This document shows positions 8,302 through 16,845 of a DNA stretch of 33,766 bases, piece by piece. This DNA comes from an uncultured Campylobacter sp. (GTDB taxonomy: Bacteria > Campylobacterota > Campylobacteria > Campylobacterales > Campylobacteraceae), in the NCBI RefSeq assembly GCF_938041645.1, contig NZ_CALIST010000027.1:1-33766 (forward strand). The letters are read 5' to 3'. The notes beneath the pieces were generated by a model, which saw only the letters and a program-made list of their open reading frames with translations, searched no databases and was not told the origin of the DNA. Positions within the stretch are counted from its first letter, which is position 1, and every line of letters starts with the position of its first letter. Both the position numbers and the translations under genes were made by a program.

Positions 8302-8871
8302 TTAATCTTTTAGTTTGGATTTTTTATATTCTTTATGAAGCTTGAGGATTGAATACAACGCGGATAAAAAGAGCAATATACTAGTTAAGCTTAGCATTTT
8401 CCTTTGAAAATATAATTTATCCCAATCCTCTGCATTTGAGGTATGTATTTTTGTTCCATCGCAATACCCGTATTCATTTAAAAATCTTTCCGACATTTTA
8501 ATTTTTACGCAAATTTGATCTATATAGTTTTTGTAAATTAAATCACAAAATTGCATACCGAATTGTTCATAATCCGTCTTGCTATTTCCGATATGCAGAT
8601 CAAAAATTTTACCGCTTCCTCGCACGGATATATTGCAGCCGGTTCCGCCACGATAGCTATCATATTTATGAAATTCGCTTATAGTTCCAACAAAAACAAA
8701 AGGATCTTCTATATTTTTTCTACTAGGTGCGCTTTGATATGCTATCAAAAGAAGTATCGGTGCGATAAATGAAACGCAAACAACGATTAGCGTTATAAAA
8801 GTATGCTTCCGATCAAAGCCGAATTTAATCAAATCATACCAATAATCTACGTAGTAAAGCGGGTTTTTCAT
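8302..8871 (-). CDS. AT-rich two-helix membrane protein, unknown function
   Basis: I do not recognise this 189-residue protein. It has a basic N-terminus, a hydrophobic helix at residues about 26-45 (ITLIVVCVSFIAPILLLIAY), and a polar domain of about 110 residues with several cysteines (TGCNIS, QFCDL, DQICVK, YGYCDG). A second helix follows near 159-178 (LTSILLFLSALYSILKL), then a lysine-rich tail (KEYKKSKLKD). The predicted layout is an extracytoplasmic domain between two helices. AAAGGA lies about 6 bases before the ATG. The ATG overlaps the TGA of a short decayed frame (8868-8970). AT-rich codon use differs sharply from hemH and the dehydrogenase on either side, which suggests transfer. 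An immunity protein is one possibility, unproven. Confidence 0.75.
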   Translation of the reverse strand: MKNPLYYVDYWYDLIKFGFDRKHTFITLIVVCVSFIAPILLLIAYQSAPSRKNIEDPFVFVGTISEFHKYDSYRGGTGCNISVRGSGKIFDLHIGNSKTDYEQFGMQFCDLIYKNYIDQICVKIKMSERFLNEYGYCDGTKIHTSNAEDWDKLYFQRKMLSLTSILLFLSALYSILKLHKEYKKSKLKD

Positions 8872-8970
8872 TGTATTCCTTTAGTAGCTTTTGGCAAATC
8901 AGAATATTCTTGTAGCGATTTAAAACCACCTGTAATAAGTACACCTTTTATCAACACTTCCTCTACTCAT
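8868..8970 (-). pseudogene. Short, probably frameshifted ORF overlapping the membrane protein start
   Basis: A near-perfect Shine-Dalgarno (AAAGGAG, 6 bases before ATG 8970) begins a frame that stops after 16 codons (MSRGSVDKRC...). In another frame, from GTG 8957 or TTG 8954, 29 codons read VLIKGVLITGGFKSLQEYSD and on, and end at a TGA sharing bases with the ATG of the 8302-8871 gene. Joining the two frames by a one-base change gives a continuous peptide of about 33 residues. The best reading is a small gene, or the tail of a larger one, broken by a frameshift but still placed for translational coupling. Alternatively the GTG/TTG frame is a real small gene. Confidence 0.35.
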
Positions 8971-9099
8971 CTATATCTCCTTTATTAAAATTAAGGCATT
9001 GGAATTTTGAGCGTCAGAATTTTCCTGTGAGCCTCGCTCTAAATTTTGACGTCGTTCGTTTAGAATTTTCTTTAGCTCTTCGAGCCTTGCCTCGTTCAT
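8971..9099 (-). CDS. Possible 42-aa protein upstream of the decayed frame
   Basis: ATG 9099 to TAG 8971 encodes 42 residues, beginning MNEARLEELKKILNERRQNL, with a charged helical first half and a Gln/Asn/Ser-rich second half. A purine-rich GGGGATAAGG lies directly upstream. The stop is immediately followed by the ATG at 8970 (TAGATG). Codon use is close to the host average rather than AT-rich. It could be a small real gene, or the remaining piece of a longer one. I see no recognisable family. Confidence 0.35.
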   Translation of the reverse strand: MNEARLEELKKILNERRQNLERGSQENSDAQNSNALILIKEI

Positions 9100-9156
9100 C
9101 CTTATCCCCGCTAAACCGCCTATTTAGAAGTCTAAATTTAAACCACAAGCTAAATT

Positions 9157-10413
9157 TCAGAGCTTTCCTTGCGCGTCTTTATAGACATTTTTCACGTCGT
9201 AAACCAGCGAGCCCGCGTAATCAAGCTCGAAAAACTGCTTATGCGCCACGGCGATTACGACACAGTCAAATTTGCGCAAGTCGGGCTTTTGCAGCAGATC
9301 GATGTCGTAGTACCTCTTAGCGTCGGCGGCGCTCGCCCAAGGATCATAGACGCTTACCTCGCAGCCGAAATTTTTAAGCTCGTTTATCATATCCACGACG
9401 CGCGTATTGCGGGTGTCGGGGCAGTTTTCTTTAAACGTAAGTCCCAAGATCAAGACCTTCGCGCCCTTTACCTTTTCGTCGTATTTTATCATCATCTTAA
9501 CGACCTCCGTAGCGACATAGCTTCCCATATTATCGTTGATACGGCGGCTTGAGAGGATGATTTCGGGGTGATAGCCCACCTCGGTCGCCTTCTGCGCCAG
9601 ATAATACGGATCGATGCCGATGCAGTGTCCGCCCACAAGCCCCGGACGGAAGCTTAAGAAATTCCACTTCGTAGCCGCCGCGTCGATGACGTCGTTGGTG
9701 TTGATACCGAGCTTGCCGAACAAGATCGCAAGCTCGTTGATAAAGCCGATATTGATATCGCGCTGGGTGTTTTCGATCACCTTTGCAGCCTCGGCGACCT
9801 TTATGCTGCTAGCGCGAAAGGTGCCGTTTTGCAGGATGCTAAGATAGACGCTATCTACGACGTCTAAAGCCTCCGCAGTGCTTGCCGAGACGATCTTTTT
9901 GATCTTCGTGACGGTGTGAATTTTATCGCCCGGATTGATCCGCTCGGGCGAATATCCGCAGAAAAAATCGCGGTTAAATTTTAGCCCGCTGGCTCGCTCC
10001 AATACTGGCACGCAGTCCTCCTCCGTAGCGCCCGGATAGACGGTGCTTTCATACACGACGATGTCGCCCTTTTTAAGCACGGCTCCGACGCTTTCGCTGG
10101 CCTTTAGTAGCGGCGTAAGATCGGGGCGATTTAGCCTATCTACGGGCGTAGGCACGCACACGATATAAAAATTGCTCTGCCTCATATCATCCAGCTTTGC
10201 GCTAAATTTAAGCCCGTTTTTAATCGCCGCAGCAAGCTCCTCGTCGCTAAGCTCCAGAGTGCGGTCGTGCCCGCCGCGCAGCTCGTCTATGCGCTCTTGC
10301 GAGACGTCAAAGCCTACGACCTCGTGTTTCGCCGCAAACGCCGCCGCCAAAGGAAGCCCCACGTAGCCAAGTCCGATTATCGCTATTTTCATTTTTCCCT
10401 CATTTGCTTTCAT
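9157..10413 (-). CDS. UDP-sugar 6-dehydrogenase (UDP-N-acetylhexosamine dehydrogenase type)
   Basis: This enzyme class oxidises a UDP-hexose twice to the uronate, using two NAD+, for surface polysaccharide synthesis. Visible are a dinucleotide fold (IAIIGLGYVGLPLA, about 11-24), VPTP (87-90), YSPERINPGD (154-163), the catalytic segment IKVAEAAKVIENTQRDINI (204-222), and the nucleophile Cys264 in GGHCIGIDPYYL. The C-terminal NAD-type fold begins VLILGLTFKENCPDTRNT. SPERINPGD and the overall form fit the TviB/WbpO/CapL branch, which acts on UDP-GalNAc or UDP-GlcNAc, more than UDP-glucose Ugd. Both ATG 10413 (AGAGGA upstream) and ATG 10392 (GAGGGA upstream) have plausible ribosome-binding sites. 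No other polysaccharide genes are nearby, so it stands alone. Confidence 0.88.
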   Translation of the reverse strand: MKANEGKMKIAIIGLGYVGLPLAAAFAAKHEVVGFDVSQERIDELRGGHDRTLELSDEELAAAIKNGLKFSAKLDDMRQSNFYIVCVPTPVDRLNRPDLTPLLKASESVGAVLKKGDIVVYESTVYPGATEEDCVPVLERASGLKFNRDFFCGYSPERINPGDKIHTVTKIKKIVSASTAEALDVVDSVYLSILQNGTFRASSIKVAEAAKVIENTQRDINIGFINELAILFGKLGINTNDVIDAAATKWNFLSFRPGLVGGHCIGIDPYYLAQKATEVGYHPEIILSSRRINDNMGSYVATEVVKMMIKYDEKVKGAKVLILGLTFKENCPDTRNTRVVDMINELKNFGCEVSVYDPWASAADAKRYYDIDLLQKPDLRKFDCVVIAVAHKQFFELDYAGSLVYDVKNVYKDAQGKL

Positions 10414-10834
10414 ATTTTCCTCTTTTCTTTGCGTTAAATTTCATCGTTAATTCCGCAGCTGCACGGGCATACGACGCGAATTTAATAGCGCCGCGTCTTT
10501 AAATTAAACAGCTAAGCTCACTCGCCGTTTTACTTGCGCTTATTTGCACGGCGGCAAATTTAAAATTTTGCCTTGATACGGAATTTTACGCCGCACCGAA
10601 ATTCTGTATTGCAATAAAACTCCACCACCTTAGCGCAGCGAGCGGCACAGCATAAAATCCCGCGTCGCGATAGAATTTCATCTTCGTGCCGTTAAAATTT
10701 TGCGCCGCTAAATTTTACGCCGCCAAAATTCCGCGCCGTAAAATTTAAACGCCTTAAAATTTCAAAAGTCGCGCTAAATTCCGTGAAATTTCGTCGCCGC
10801 AAAATTTTAAAAAACCTCGCGAAATTTAGCAAAT
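10414..10834 (-). other. Gene-free spacer between the dehydrogenase and ftsI
   Basis: About 420 bases lie between the ftsI stop and the dehydrogenase start, both on the minus strand. No plausible frame is present. The half nearest ftsI is filled by the tandem array described at 10688-10818. The dehydrogenase promoter should be in the other half, but I cannot place it with confidence. Confidence 0.6.
10688..10818. repeat. Degenerate 16-bp tandem array, AAATTT core
   Basis: Units begin at 10688, 10704, 10719, 10735 and 10751, then at looser spacing at 10771 and 10796. The consensus is roughly GCCGNTAAAATTTTNC: a GC-rich four-base head and an AT-rich tail. Examples are GCCGTTAAAATTTTGC and GCCGTAAAATTTAAAC. 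The array ends just past the 3' end of ftsI. It is non-coding and too short in period for CRISPR. It could act in transcription termination or simply be expanded spacer DNA. Confidence 0.65.
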
Positions 10835-12655
10835 TTAATCTTTAATTTCAACTGCCTCATCCTTGATCTCGACCTTTTGCGTGGCGTTTGCGTCGGCTGC
10901 GGGCTTTAGATAGCCCTCCTCTATCAAAATTCCTACCGCCCGCTTAAAGATCGGCAGCGCATTTTGAGCGGCGTAGTAGCTGCCCCTTTTAGGCTCACGC
11001 ACCAAAACGCCGATCGTGTAGCTGGTGTCCGCATCGTTGGCAAAGCCAAAAAACGAGCTGTTATAGGCGCTCGAATAGCCGCCTCCCTTGGCGATGCGCG
11101 CAGTGCCCGTCTTGCCGCCGATTTGCAGCCCCGCTACCCGCCCCTTGCGCCCAGTGCCGCTCTCGACCGTTTTGATTAAAATTCCTTTAATCACGTCGGC
11201 GGTAGGTTTAGAGATTACCTGGCGGGTTTCGCTTTCGTTGACGATGTAAGTTTTGCCGTTATTTTCTAGATTTTCAACTAGGCGCGGACTAATCATGATG
11301 CCGCCGTTGTTAAAGACGGTATAGGCATTGAGCATCTGAAGGAAGGTCATCTGGGCACCGTAGCCGTAGCTGATCGTGGCTTTGTAAATTTTATTATTCA
11401 GGCTTTTGATACTAGGTATATTTCCACTTTGCTCATACGGCAGATCGATACCCGTTTTTTGCGACATACCAAAGTTCATAAGCCCATCATAAATAGCCTG
11501 CCCCTCCAGCCGCTCTGAAATTTTAATCATTCCAATATTTGAGCTGTGGATGATGATCTCCTCGCCGCTCATCTGCTTAGCCGGGTGCGTGTCGCGGATC
11601 GTGCGAGTACCAAGCTTATAGCTGCCGTTATAGGTGTTGATGATCTCGCCGGGCTTTACGGCTTTGGCATCATAGGCGATTGCGAAAATTATCGGCTTCA
11701 TAATCGAGCCCACTTCGTAGGCGTATTCGCTCGCGGTAAAATTTAAATTCTTAAGATCGTTTTTCGTGATGTTTGAGGGGTCATAGCGGGCATTGGTCGC
11801 GAGGGATAAAATTTTGCCCGTTTTGGAGTTCATAATGCCCACCACGATTTCTCGTGCATCGTAATTATCAGCGCCCTCATCGCTTAGGCGCTCTATCTTT
11901 CTTTGCAGCGTTAGTGGCACGCTTAGACGGACGTTGTAGCCGTCGATCCTGCCCGTTTTTTTGCTGCTACGCTCTAGGATGATGTTGCCGCCGATATCGC
12001 GCGGGCCCACGATAAACTCATCTCTAACCGGCGCTAGATAATACTCATAGTACTTCTCGATCCCTTTGATACCACTAACCTTGGTGATGCCATCAACCTC
12101 TTTTTTATTGATATAGCCGATTAACGGAGTGAGCGAATCACCGACATTGTAACTGCGCTTTTCGCCGCTTTCGGTCACGCTCATGCGGATAGGAGGATTT
12201 AGCCTGCCGTTTGAGCCTATGAAGCTGACAAAGACCTTTTTTAAATTTAACTTATACGCAAGCTCTTTTAGATGCACGGCGGTTTTGGCGTCGATCTTAT
12301 ACGACAGCACGGTCGTGCCGCCAGAGCCCTCGATCGCGCTTTTGACGCGCTTTTCGCTATCGCCCGTGTAGATGCAGTATAGCCGCACGAAAAGATCAAG
12401 CTTGTTTTTATCGATGCTTCGCGCATCGACGCTAACTTTGTAGAGTTTGACGGAATTTGCCGCGACGTAGTTGTCTTTTGCGATTATCGCGCCGCGGATC
12501 GCGCTGTTGGTTTCATTGACATCCAGGCGCGGTAGCTTGCGCTCAGTACTGCCCCAAAAATATAAAATCGCCAAAAATACAAAAAGCGCCGCCGGCACGA
12601 ATATAAACATCACGATAATCATACCGACCGAGGAGCTTTTATCTCTTTGCCACAT
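10835..12655 (-). CDS. ftsI: Peptidoglycan transpeptidase FtsI (class B PBP, septal)
   Basis: This division transpeptidase is anchored by one N-terminal helix (residues about 11-34) with its catalytic domain in the periplasm. The dimerisation domain begins RGAIIAKDNYVAANS (54-68), the family's RGxIxDRNG-like region in divergent form. Catalytic motifs are SIMK (317-320), SSN (371-373) and KTG (515-517). The 606 residues fit the family. The C-terminus ends in a charged direct repeat, VEIKDEAVEIKD. In C. jejuni I recall the homologue (pbpB) lying near fliE/flgBC, so its place here beside aat may be a lineage rearrangement. It starts 61 bases after aat on the same strand and may be co-transcribed. 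FtsI is preferred over the elongation-specific PBP2 because of the short tail and order of motifs; this is not certain. Confidence 0.9.
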   Translation of the reverse strand: MWQRDKSSSVGMIIVMFIFVPAALFVFLAILYFWGSTERKLPRLDVNETNSAIRGAIIAKDNYVAANSVKLYKVSVDARSIDKNKLDLFVRLYCIYTGDSEKRVKSAIEGSGGTTVLSYKIDAKTAVHLKELAYKLNLKKVFVSFIGSNGRLNPPIRMSVTESGEKRSYNVGDSLTPLIGYINKKEVDGITKVSGIKGIEKYYEYYLAPVRDEFIVGPRDIGGNIILERSSKKTGRIDGYNVRLSVPLTLQRKIERLSDEGADNYDAREIVVGIMNSKTGKILSLATNARYDPSNITKNDLKNLNFTASEYAYEVGSIMKPIIFAIAYDAKAVKPGEIINTYNGSYKLGTRTIRDTHPAKQMSGEEIIIHSSNIGMIKISERLEGQAIYDGLMNFGMSQKTGIDLPYEQSGNIPSIKSLNNKIYKATISYGYGAQMTFLQMLNAYTVFNNGGIMISPRLVENLENNGKTYIVNESETRQVISKPTADVIKGILIKTVESGTGRKGRVAGLQIGGKTGTARIAKGGGYSSAYNSSFFGFANDADTSYTIGVLVREPKRGSYYAAQNALPIFKRAVGILIEEGYLKPAADANATQKVEIKDEAVEIKD

Positions 12656-12716
12656 ATTATTTCTTTAAAATTCTAAATTCCGCGCATTTTTACGCTGCCG
12701 CATTTCAAGCTTTGGC

Positions 12717-13400
12717 TCAATGCTGCGCTCCGCGCGGAACTTTAAGATCCGCAAAGCGCTCAAAGCCACTATCTTGCGCGCTAAGCTCAGCAAATAGAGC
12801 GAGGAATTCCGCTCGCGGCATCTCTTTAGCACCCATAAATTTCAGATGCTCGTTCATAATCTGGCAGTCGATTAGAAAGCCGAAATTTGAAAGCACCTCA
12901 CAAAGCCTAATCAGCGCGACTTTCGAAGCGTTGCTCTTTAGGCTCAGCATACTCTCGCCGCAAAACACACGCCCAAAAATTAGCCCGTATAGCCCACCCA
13001 CAAGCTCGCCGTCCTCGTATGCCTCGACGCTGTGAGCGTAGCCGTCTGCTGCCAAACGCGAGTAAGCCTGCACGATATGCTCGCTGATCCACGTGCCGTC
13101 GCTCTCTTTTTTGCGCACGTCTTTGCAGCGCTCGATGAAGCCCTTAAAATTCGCGTCAAATTTCACTTCATATCGCTTAAGATAGGGCTTGATGGACTTT
13201 TGCACACGCACTTCGCGCGGATCAAGCACCGCGCGCGGATTGGGCGACCACCATAAAATCGGCTCATCCTCGCTAAACCACGGAAATATCCCTGCGCTAT
13301 AAGCGCTAAGCAAGCAATCCTCGCTCAGATCGCCGCCGCTTGCAAGTGGCGCAAAAGCGGGCGCATCCATGGGATCTGGAAAATCGTAAAACCGAGCCAT
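12717..13400 (-). CDS. aat: Leucyl/phenylalanyl-tRNA--protein transferase
   Basis: Aat adds Leu or Phe from charged tRNA to proteins with N-terminal Arg or Lys, creating a destabilising N-terminus that ClpS reads. The family core is clear: SAYSAGIFPWFSEDEPILWW (32-51), SPNPRAVL (52-59), DGTWI, GGLYGLIFGRVFCGESM (136-152), and DCQIMNEHLKFMGAKEMPR. The 227 residues are typical. The ATG overlaps the clpA stop by one base (TAATG), so translation is coupled. Upstream are clpA and clpS, which bind and unfold the products of this enzyme, placing the whole recognition branch of the N-degron pathway in one operon. Confidence 0.96.
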   Translation of the reverse strand: MARFYDFPDPMDAPAFAPLASGGDLSEDCLLSAYSAGIFPWFSEDEPILWWSPNPRAVLDPREVRVQKSIKPYLKRYEVKFDANFKGFIERCKDVRKKESDGTWISEHIVQAYSRLAADGYAHSVEAYEDGELVGGLYGLIFGRVFCGESMLSLKSNASKVALIRLCEVLSNFGFLIDCQIMNEHLKFMGAKEMPRAEFLALFAELSAQDSGFERFADLKVPRGAQH

Positions 13401-15781
13401 TATTTAACGACACTGCTTTGAGCTAGTGCGGGTTGCTTTTTTTCTATCTGCGGCAAAGGCGTAGAAGCAAAGCTAAAGCTTAGCTCGCCATCTTTTACGC
13501 TCACGCTAACCAAGCCGCCCTCTTGCAGCGCGCCAAAAAGCAGCTCGCCGCTTATATGATCGCTGATCTGAGAGCTGATCTCGCGCTTTAAATTTCGCGC
13601 TCCAAACTCGTCCGAATAGCCGCGCGAGATAATCAAATCTTTTGCTTCCTTGCTTAGGCTAATCTTTACGTTTTTTAGCTGCGACTCCAGCTCACCGATA
13701 GTTTTATCCACGATCTTTTCTAAAATTTCGCTGCTTAAGCGGTTGAAATTTATGATTTTATCGATACGATTGCGAAATTCTGGCGCAAAAAAGCTTTTTA
13801 TGGCACTATCTACTTTATAGCTCTCGTCCTTCGTAAATCCAACTTGCGGCGCTTCTTTCGTGCCTAAATTCGACGTCATTATTATGATCGTATTTTTAAA
13901 ATCGGTCGTAACGCCGTTGTTATCGGTAAGACTTGCGTTATCGAAAATTCCTAAAAAAATATTCGTCATGCTAGGATGAGCTTTTTCTACCTCATCAAAT
14001 AAAATGACGCTGTAAGGGTGCTTTTTGATATTATTCGTTAAAATTCCGCCATTTTCAAAGCCCACGTATCCAGGAGGTGCTCCGATGAGCCTCGAGACGC
14101 TGTGAGCTTCCATATATTCACTCATATCGTAGCGCTCAAAATGTACTCCAAGCTGCGCGGCTAAGACCTTGGCTAGCTCACTTTTGCCCACGCCGCTACT
14201 ACCTGCGAACAAAAATACGCCGATTGGGGAGCTTGCGCCTCCAAGCCCGGCGTAAGAGCGTAGAAGCGCCTTACAAAGACTGCTAACCGCTTCGTCTTGA
14301 CCGAAAATTTCACGCTTGATATTGGCTTCCAGATTTTTTAGTACCTGTTTATTATCGACACTACTGCTTAAATTTGCGATATTCGCGCTAATCGAAAGTG
14401 TATTTACTAAATCATCCTTACTGATTTCAAGAGGAGCTTCGTGTGGCTTAAACGCAAAGCTCGCGCCCACCTCGTCGATGAGATCAATGGCGCTGTCGGG
14501 AAGGAATTTATCGCTTTGATATTTTTTAGCAAGCGTTACGCTATCACGCAAAATTTCGTCGCTAAATTTCACGCCGTGAAATTCCTCATATTTTTTGGCT
14601 ACGCCTTTTAAAATTTCGACGCTATCGTCAATGCTAGGCTCGCTCACATCGATCTTACAAAACCTGCGGCTAAGCGCTTTATCCTGCGAAAACGAGCGGT
14701 ATTCGCCGTATGTAGTAGCGCCGATGACCGATAGCTCGCCGCTTGCAAGCGAAGGCTTTAGGATGTTTGACATATCAAGTTCGTTGCGATTGCCCGTGCC
14801 TGCGCCAACGATCGTGTGAATTTCATCGATAAATAAAATCGCATTTTGATTAGCGCTAAACTCGTCTATGAGATCCTTTAGCCTCTCCTCAAACTCCCCG
14901 CGCAACGTAGTGCCTGCGATCAGCGCGCCAGCATCAAGGGCGTAAATCACCTTGTTTTTTAGCTTTTCTGGCACTTCGCCGCGGACGATTTTTAGCGCGA
15001 TGCCCTCGATGATCGCGGTTTTACCAACCCCTGCTTCGCCCACTAAGATCGGATTATTTTTCTTGCGGCGACAGAGGGTTTGCAGCGTCTTTTCGATCTC
15101 TTTTTCGCGTCCGATGAGTGGATCGATCTTACCTTCAAGCGCAATTTTATTGAGATTCGCTGTATAAAGTGAGCTAGGTGAGTCCTTTTTAATATCGCGC
15201 TCGTTTATGGCGTCCTTTTCACCCTCAAACGCAGGCTCAAATTCCGTATTCTGCCACTGTCTGCGGCTTTCGTCATAATTCATCGCATGCGTGATATCAT
15301 CGATATCGTATGAGTTTAGCTTAATCGCTGCGGCTTCGTCGCGAGAAACGACCTCATCACGGTGATCGAAAGCAGATTTGTACTTTCGCACAATGAGCTC
15401 AAAAATCGCGGCATTGATACCGTAGTGATTTAAAATTTTAGTGCAGTCGTTTTCCTTATCATTTAGAATTTTAAGCATAAAATCAAGCTCGTTTTTAGGC
15501 TCTTTAGCGTTATTTAATTCAGTATAGAACTGCTTAAATTCTATCGTCTGCGCCGGATCCTTACCGCTTGATTTAGGCATCATATCCAAAAGCCCGCCCA
15601 GATTATCCAAGATATTTAGATAGTTAATATCCGGAATTTCTTTGGCGATGAGCCCATGGAAGGGCTTATTGTATTTAAAAATCGCATAAACTACGTGCGA
15701 AGTGGTGATATATTCGTCCTCGCCGTCATTTGCGACGCTGATTGCTTGTTCGAAATGTTTGTTTAAAAAAAATCCTATCAT
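13400..15781 (-). CDS. clpA: ATP-dependent Clp protease unfoldase subunit ClpA
   Basis: This Hsp100 unfoldase partners with ClpP and, through ClpS, with N-degron substrates. It has an N-terminal repeat domain (1-145) and a first AAA+ module with Walker A GEAGVGKT (248-255) and Walker B ILFIDE (315-320). The second AAA+ module has GSSGVGKS (527-534) and VILFDE (592-597). It lacks the long coiled-coil middle domain of ClpB, which supports ClpA. The IGL/IGF loop that docks ClpP appears as QVGF near residues 646-649. The ATG has AAAGGA upstream. It follows clpS by 15 bases and overlaps aat by one. The 793 residues are slightly longer than E. coli ClpA (758). Confidence 0.96.
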   Translation of the reverse strand: MIGFFLNKHFEQAISVANDGEDEYITTSHVVYAIFKYNKPFHGLIAKEIPDINYLNILDNLGGLLDMMPKSSGKDPAQTIEFKQFYTELNNAKEPKNELDFMLKILNDKENDCTKILNHYGINAAIFELIVRKYKSAFDHRDEVVSRDEAAAIKLNSYDIDDITHAMNYDESRRQWQNTEFEPAFEGEKDAINERDIKKDSPSSLYTANLNKIALEGKIDPLIGREKEIEKTLQTLCRRKKNNPILVGEAGVGKTAIIEGIALKIVRGEVPEKLKNKVIYALDAGALIAGTTLRGEFEERLKDLIDEFSANQNAILFIDEIHTIVGAGTGNRNELDMSNILKPSLASGELSVIGATTYGEYRSFSQDKALSRRFCKIDVSEPSIDDSVEILKGVAKKYEEFHGVKFSDEILRDSVTLAKKYQSDKFLPDSAIDLIDEVGASFAFKPHEAPLEISKDDLVNTLSISANIANLSSSVDNKQVLKNLEANIKREIFGQDEAVSSLCKALLRSYAGLGGASSPIGVFLFAGSSGVGKSELAKVLAAQLGVHFERYDMSEYMEAHSVSRLIGAPPGYVGFENGGILTNNIKKHPYSVILFDEVEKAHPSMTNIFLGIFDNASLTDNNGVTTDFKNTIIIMTSNLGTKEAPQVGFTKDESYKVDSAIKSFFAPEFRNRIDKIINFNRLSSEILEKIVDKTIGELESQLKNVKISLSKEAKDLIISRGYSDEFGARNLKREISSQISDHISGELLFGALQEGGLVSVSVKDGELSFSFASTPLPQIEKKQPALAQSSVVK

Positions 15782-15796
15782 TGCTTTCCTTTAAAT

Positions 15797-16102
15797 TTAA
15801 TCCTCTTCGATCTCGCATCTAAGAGGGAATCCTGCCGCCTTTGCCGCTTGTAAAACCGCTTGTTGCTTGCACTCGGCTATCTCTTTAGGATACGCGCCGC
15901 AAACTGCGCGGCCCTGCTTATGAACTTTCATCATTAAATCTACGGCGTCGTTAAAGTTTTTGGCGAAAATCTCCATCAAAATATAAACCACGAAATCCAT
16001 CGTCGTCACGTCGTCGTTGAGTAAAATCACTTTATACGGACGAGGCACAAAAGATTTTGTTTTGGCGTGAGTGCGAATCTGCACGCCGGTTTTAGTTGCC
16101 AT
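15797..16102 (-). CDS. clpS: ClpS N-degron adaptor
   Basis: ClpS binds proteins with N-terminal Leu, Phe, Tyr or Trp and delivers them to ClpA. Family marks in this 101-residue protein are YKVILLNDDVTTMDFVVYIL (the N-D-D segment that holds the substrate amino group), VHKQGRAVCGAYPKEIAE, and a disordered basic N-terminal extension (residues 1-18) that would thread into ClpA. AGGAT lies 5 bases before the ATG. The start overlaps the end of the upstream thioredoxin-like gene by 11 bases, and clpA follows after 15 bases. Confidence 0.96.
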   Translation of the reverse strand: MATKTGVQIRTHAKTKSFVPRPYKVILLNDDVTTMDFVVYILMEIFAKNFNDAVDLMMKVHKQGRAVCGAYPKEIAECKQQAVLQAAKAAGFPLRCEIEED

Positions 16103-16790
16103 TTTTTATCCTGGTGATATCGCTTTTTATCACATCGGTATCGACCATGCCTAAGTAATACGGCTTGCCCCGCTCATCGCCCTCATTGATGTCGGTAAGC
16201 CTTTGATATTTTCCATCTTTAAGTACTACCTTAAAAGGGATCGAAAGCGCGTGGCGATAACCGATGTCGCTTAAAATTTGACCCACTATGCGCTCGTTTT
16301 GTTTGGAGTTGGCGATGAAATAATATGCGTTAAACTTTTTCGTAAAATTTTCGATCACCTGCGCATCGGTAATGTCCTCGAAATATATTAGCCCGACCAT
16401 CAGAAAATCCGCGGAATTTTTTAGCTGAAAGTCCATCAGATGCGGCGCTTCGATGCGGCACGGCTGGCAATACGTACCGAAAATATCAAACATTAAAATT
16501 TTATCGCTGTCCGCGAGCTTAAAGCCTTTTTCGGTGCGCTCGATCGTTACCTCGCCGCCTACGACGCTTTTAAGCGTAAGGCGCTCGCCCGTTTTAAACG
16601 GCGTAAAAGCTACCTCCTCGCCGCTCTCTCCACCAATACGCTCGCCACTTTTATCTTGAGTGGAATTTTTTGCCATCTGATTCTCGCTCGCGGTAGGATT
16701 CTCGCCCGCAGAGCCCGTCTTTTTCTGCGAATCATCTCCACAGCCACTTAAAACAAAAATCGCCAAACATAATAGTAAAAATTTCTTCAT
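16092..16790 (-). CDS. Thioredoxin-like lipoprotein (TlpA/ResA type)
   Basis: The N-terminus is a lipoprotein signal, MKKFLLLCLAIFVLSGC, with Cys17 as the lipidated residue. A Ser/Lys/Glu/Asn-rich linker runs to about residue 60. A thioredoxin fold follows, with the redox pair in FGTYCQPCRIEAPHL (Cys108, Cys111) and a late cis-proline region (HALSIPFKVVL). The protein is therefore membrane-tethered on the periplasmic side and probably reduces or oxidises cysteines of exported proteins, for example in cytochrome c maturation. CQPC is an uncommon active-site dipeptide. AAGGA lies 6 bases before the ATG. C. jejuni has a thioredoxin gene at the same place beside clpS, as I recall. The redox partner is not evident. 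Confidence 0.88.
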   Translation of the reverse strand: MKKFLLLCLAIFVLSGCGDDSQKKTGSAGENPTASENQMAKNSTQDKSGERIGGESGEEVAFTPFKTGERLTLKSVVGGEVTIERTEKGFKLADSDKILMFDIFGTYCQPCRIEAPHLMDFQLKNSADFLMVGLIYFEDITDAQVIENFTKKFNAYYFIANSKQNERIVGQILSDIGYRHALSIPFKVVLKDGKYQRLTDINEGDERGKPYYLGMVDTDVIKSDITRIKNGN

Positions 16791-16845
16791 TGCATTTCCT
16801 TCGGGTTTAAATTTAAGCCCGCATTTTAACCAAAGTTTTGTGAAT

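Noticed and set aside
9027..9552. Plus-strand frames opposite the UDP-sugar dehydrogenase
   Set aside because: They are antisense shadows of a clearly conserved gene and of its downstream spacer.
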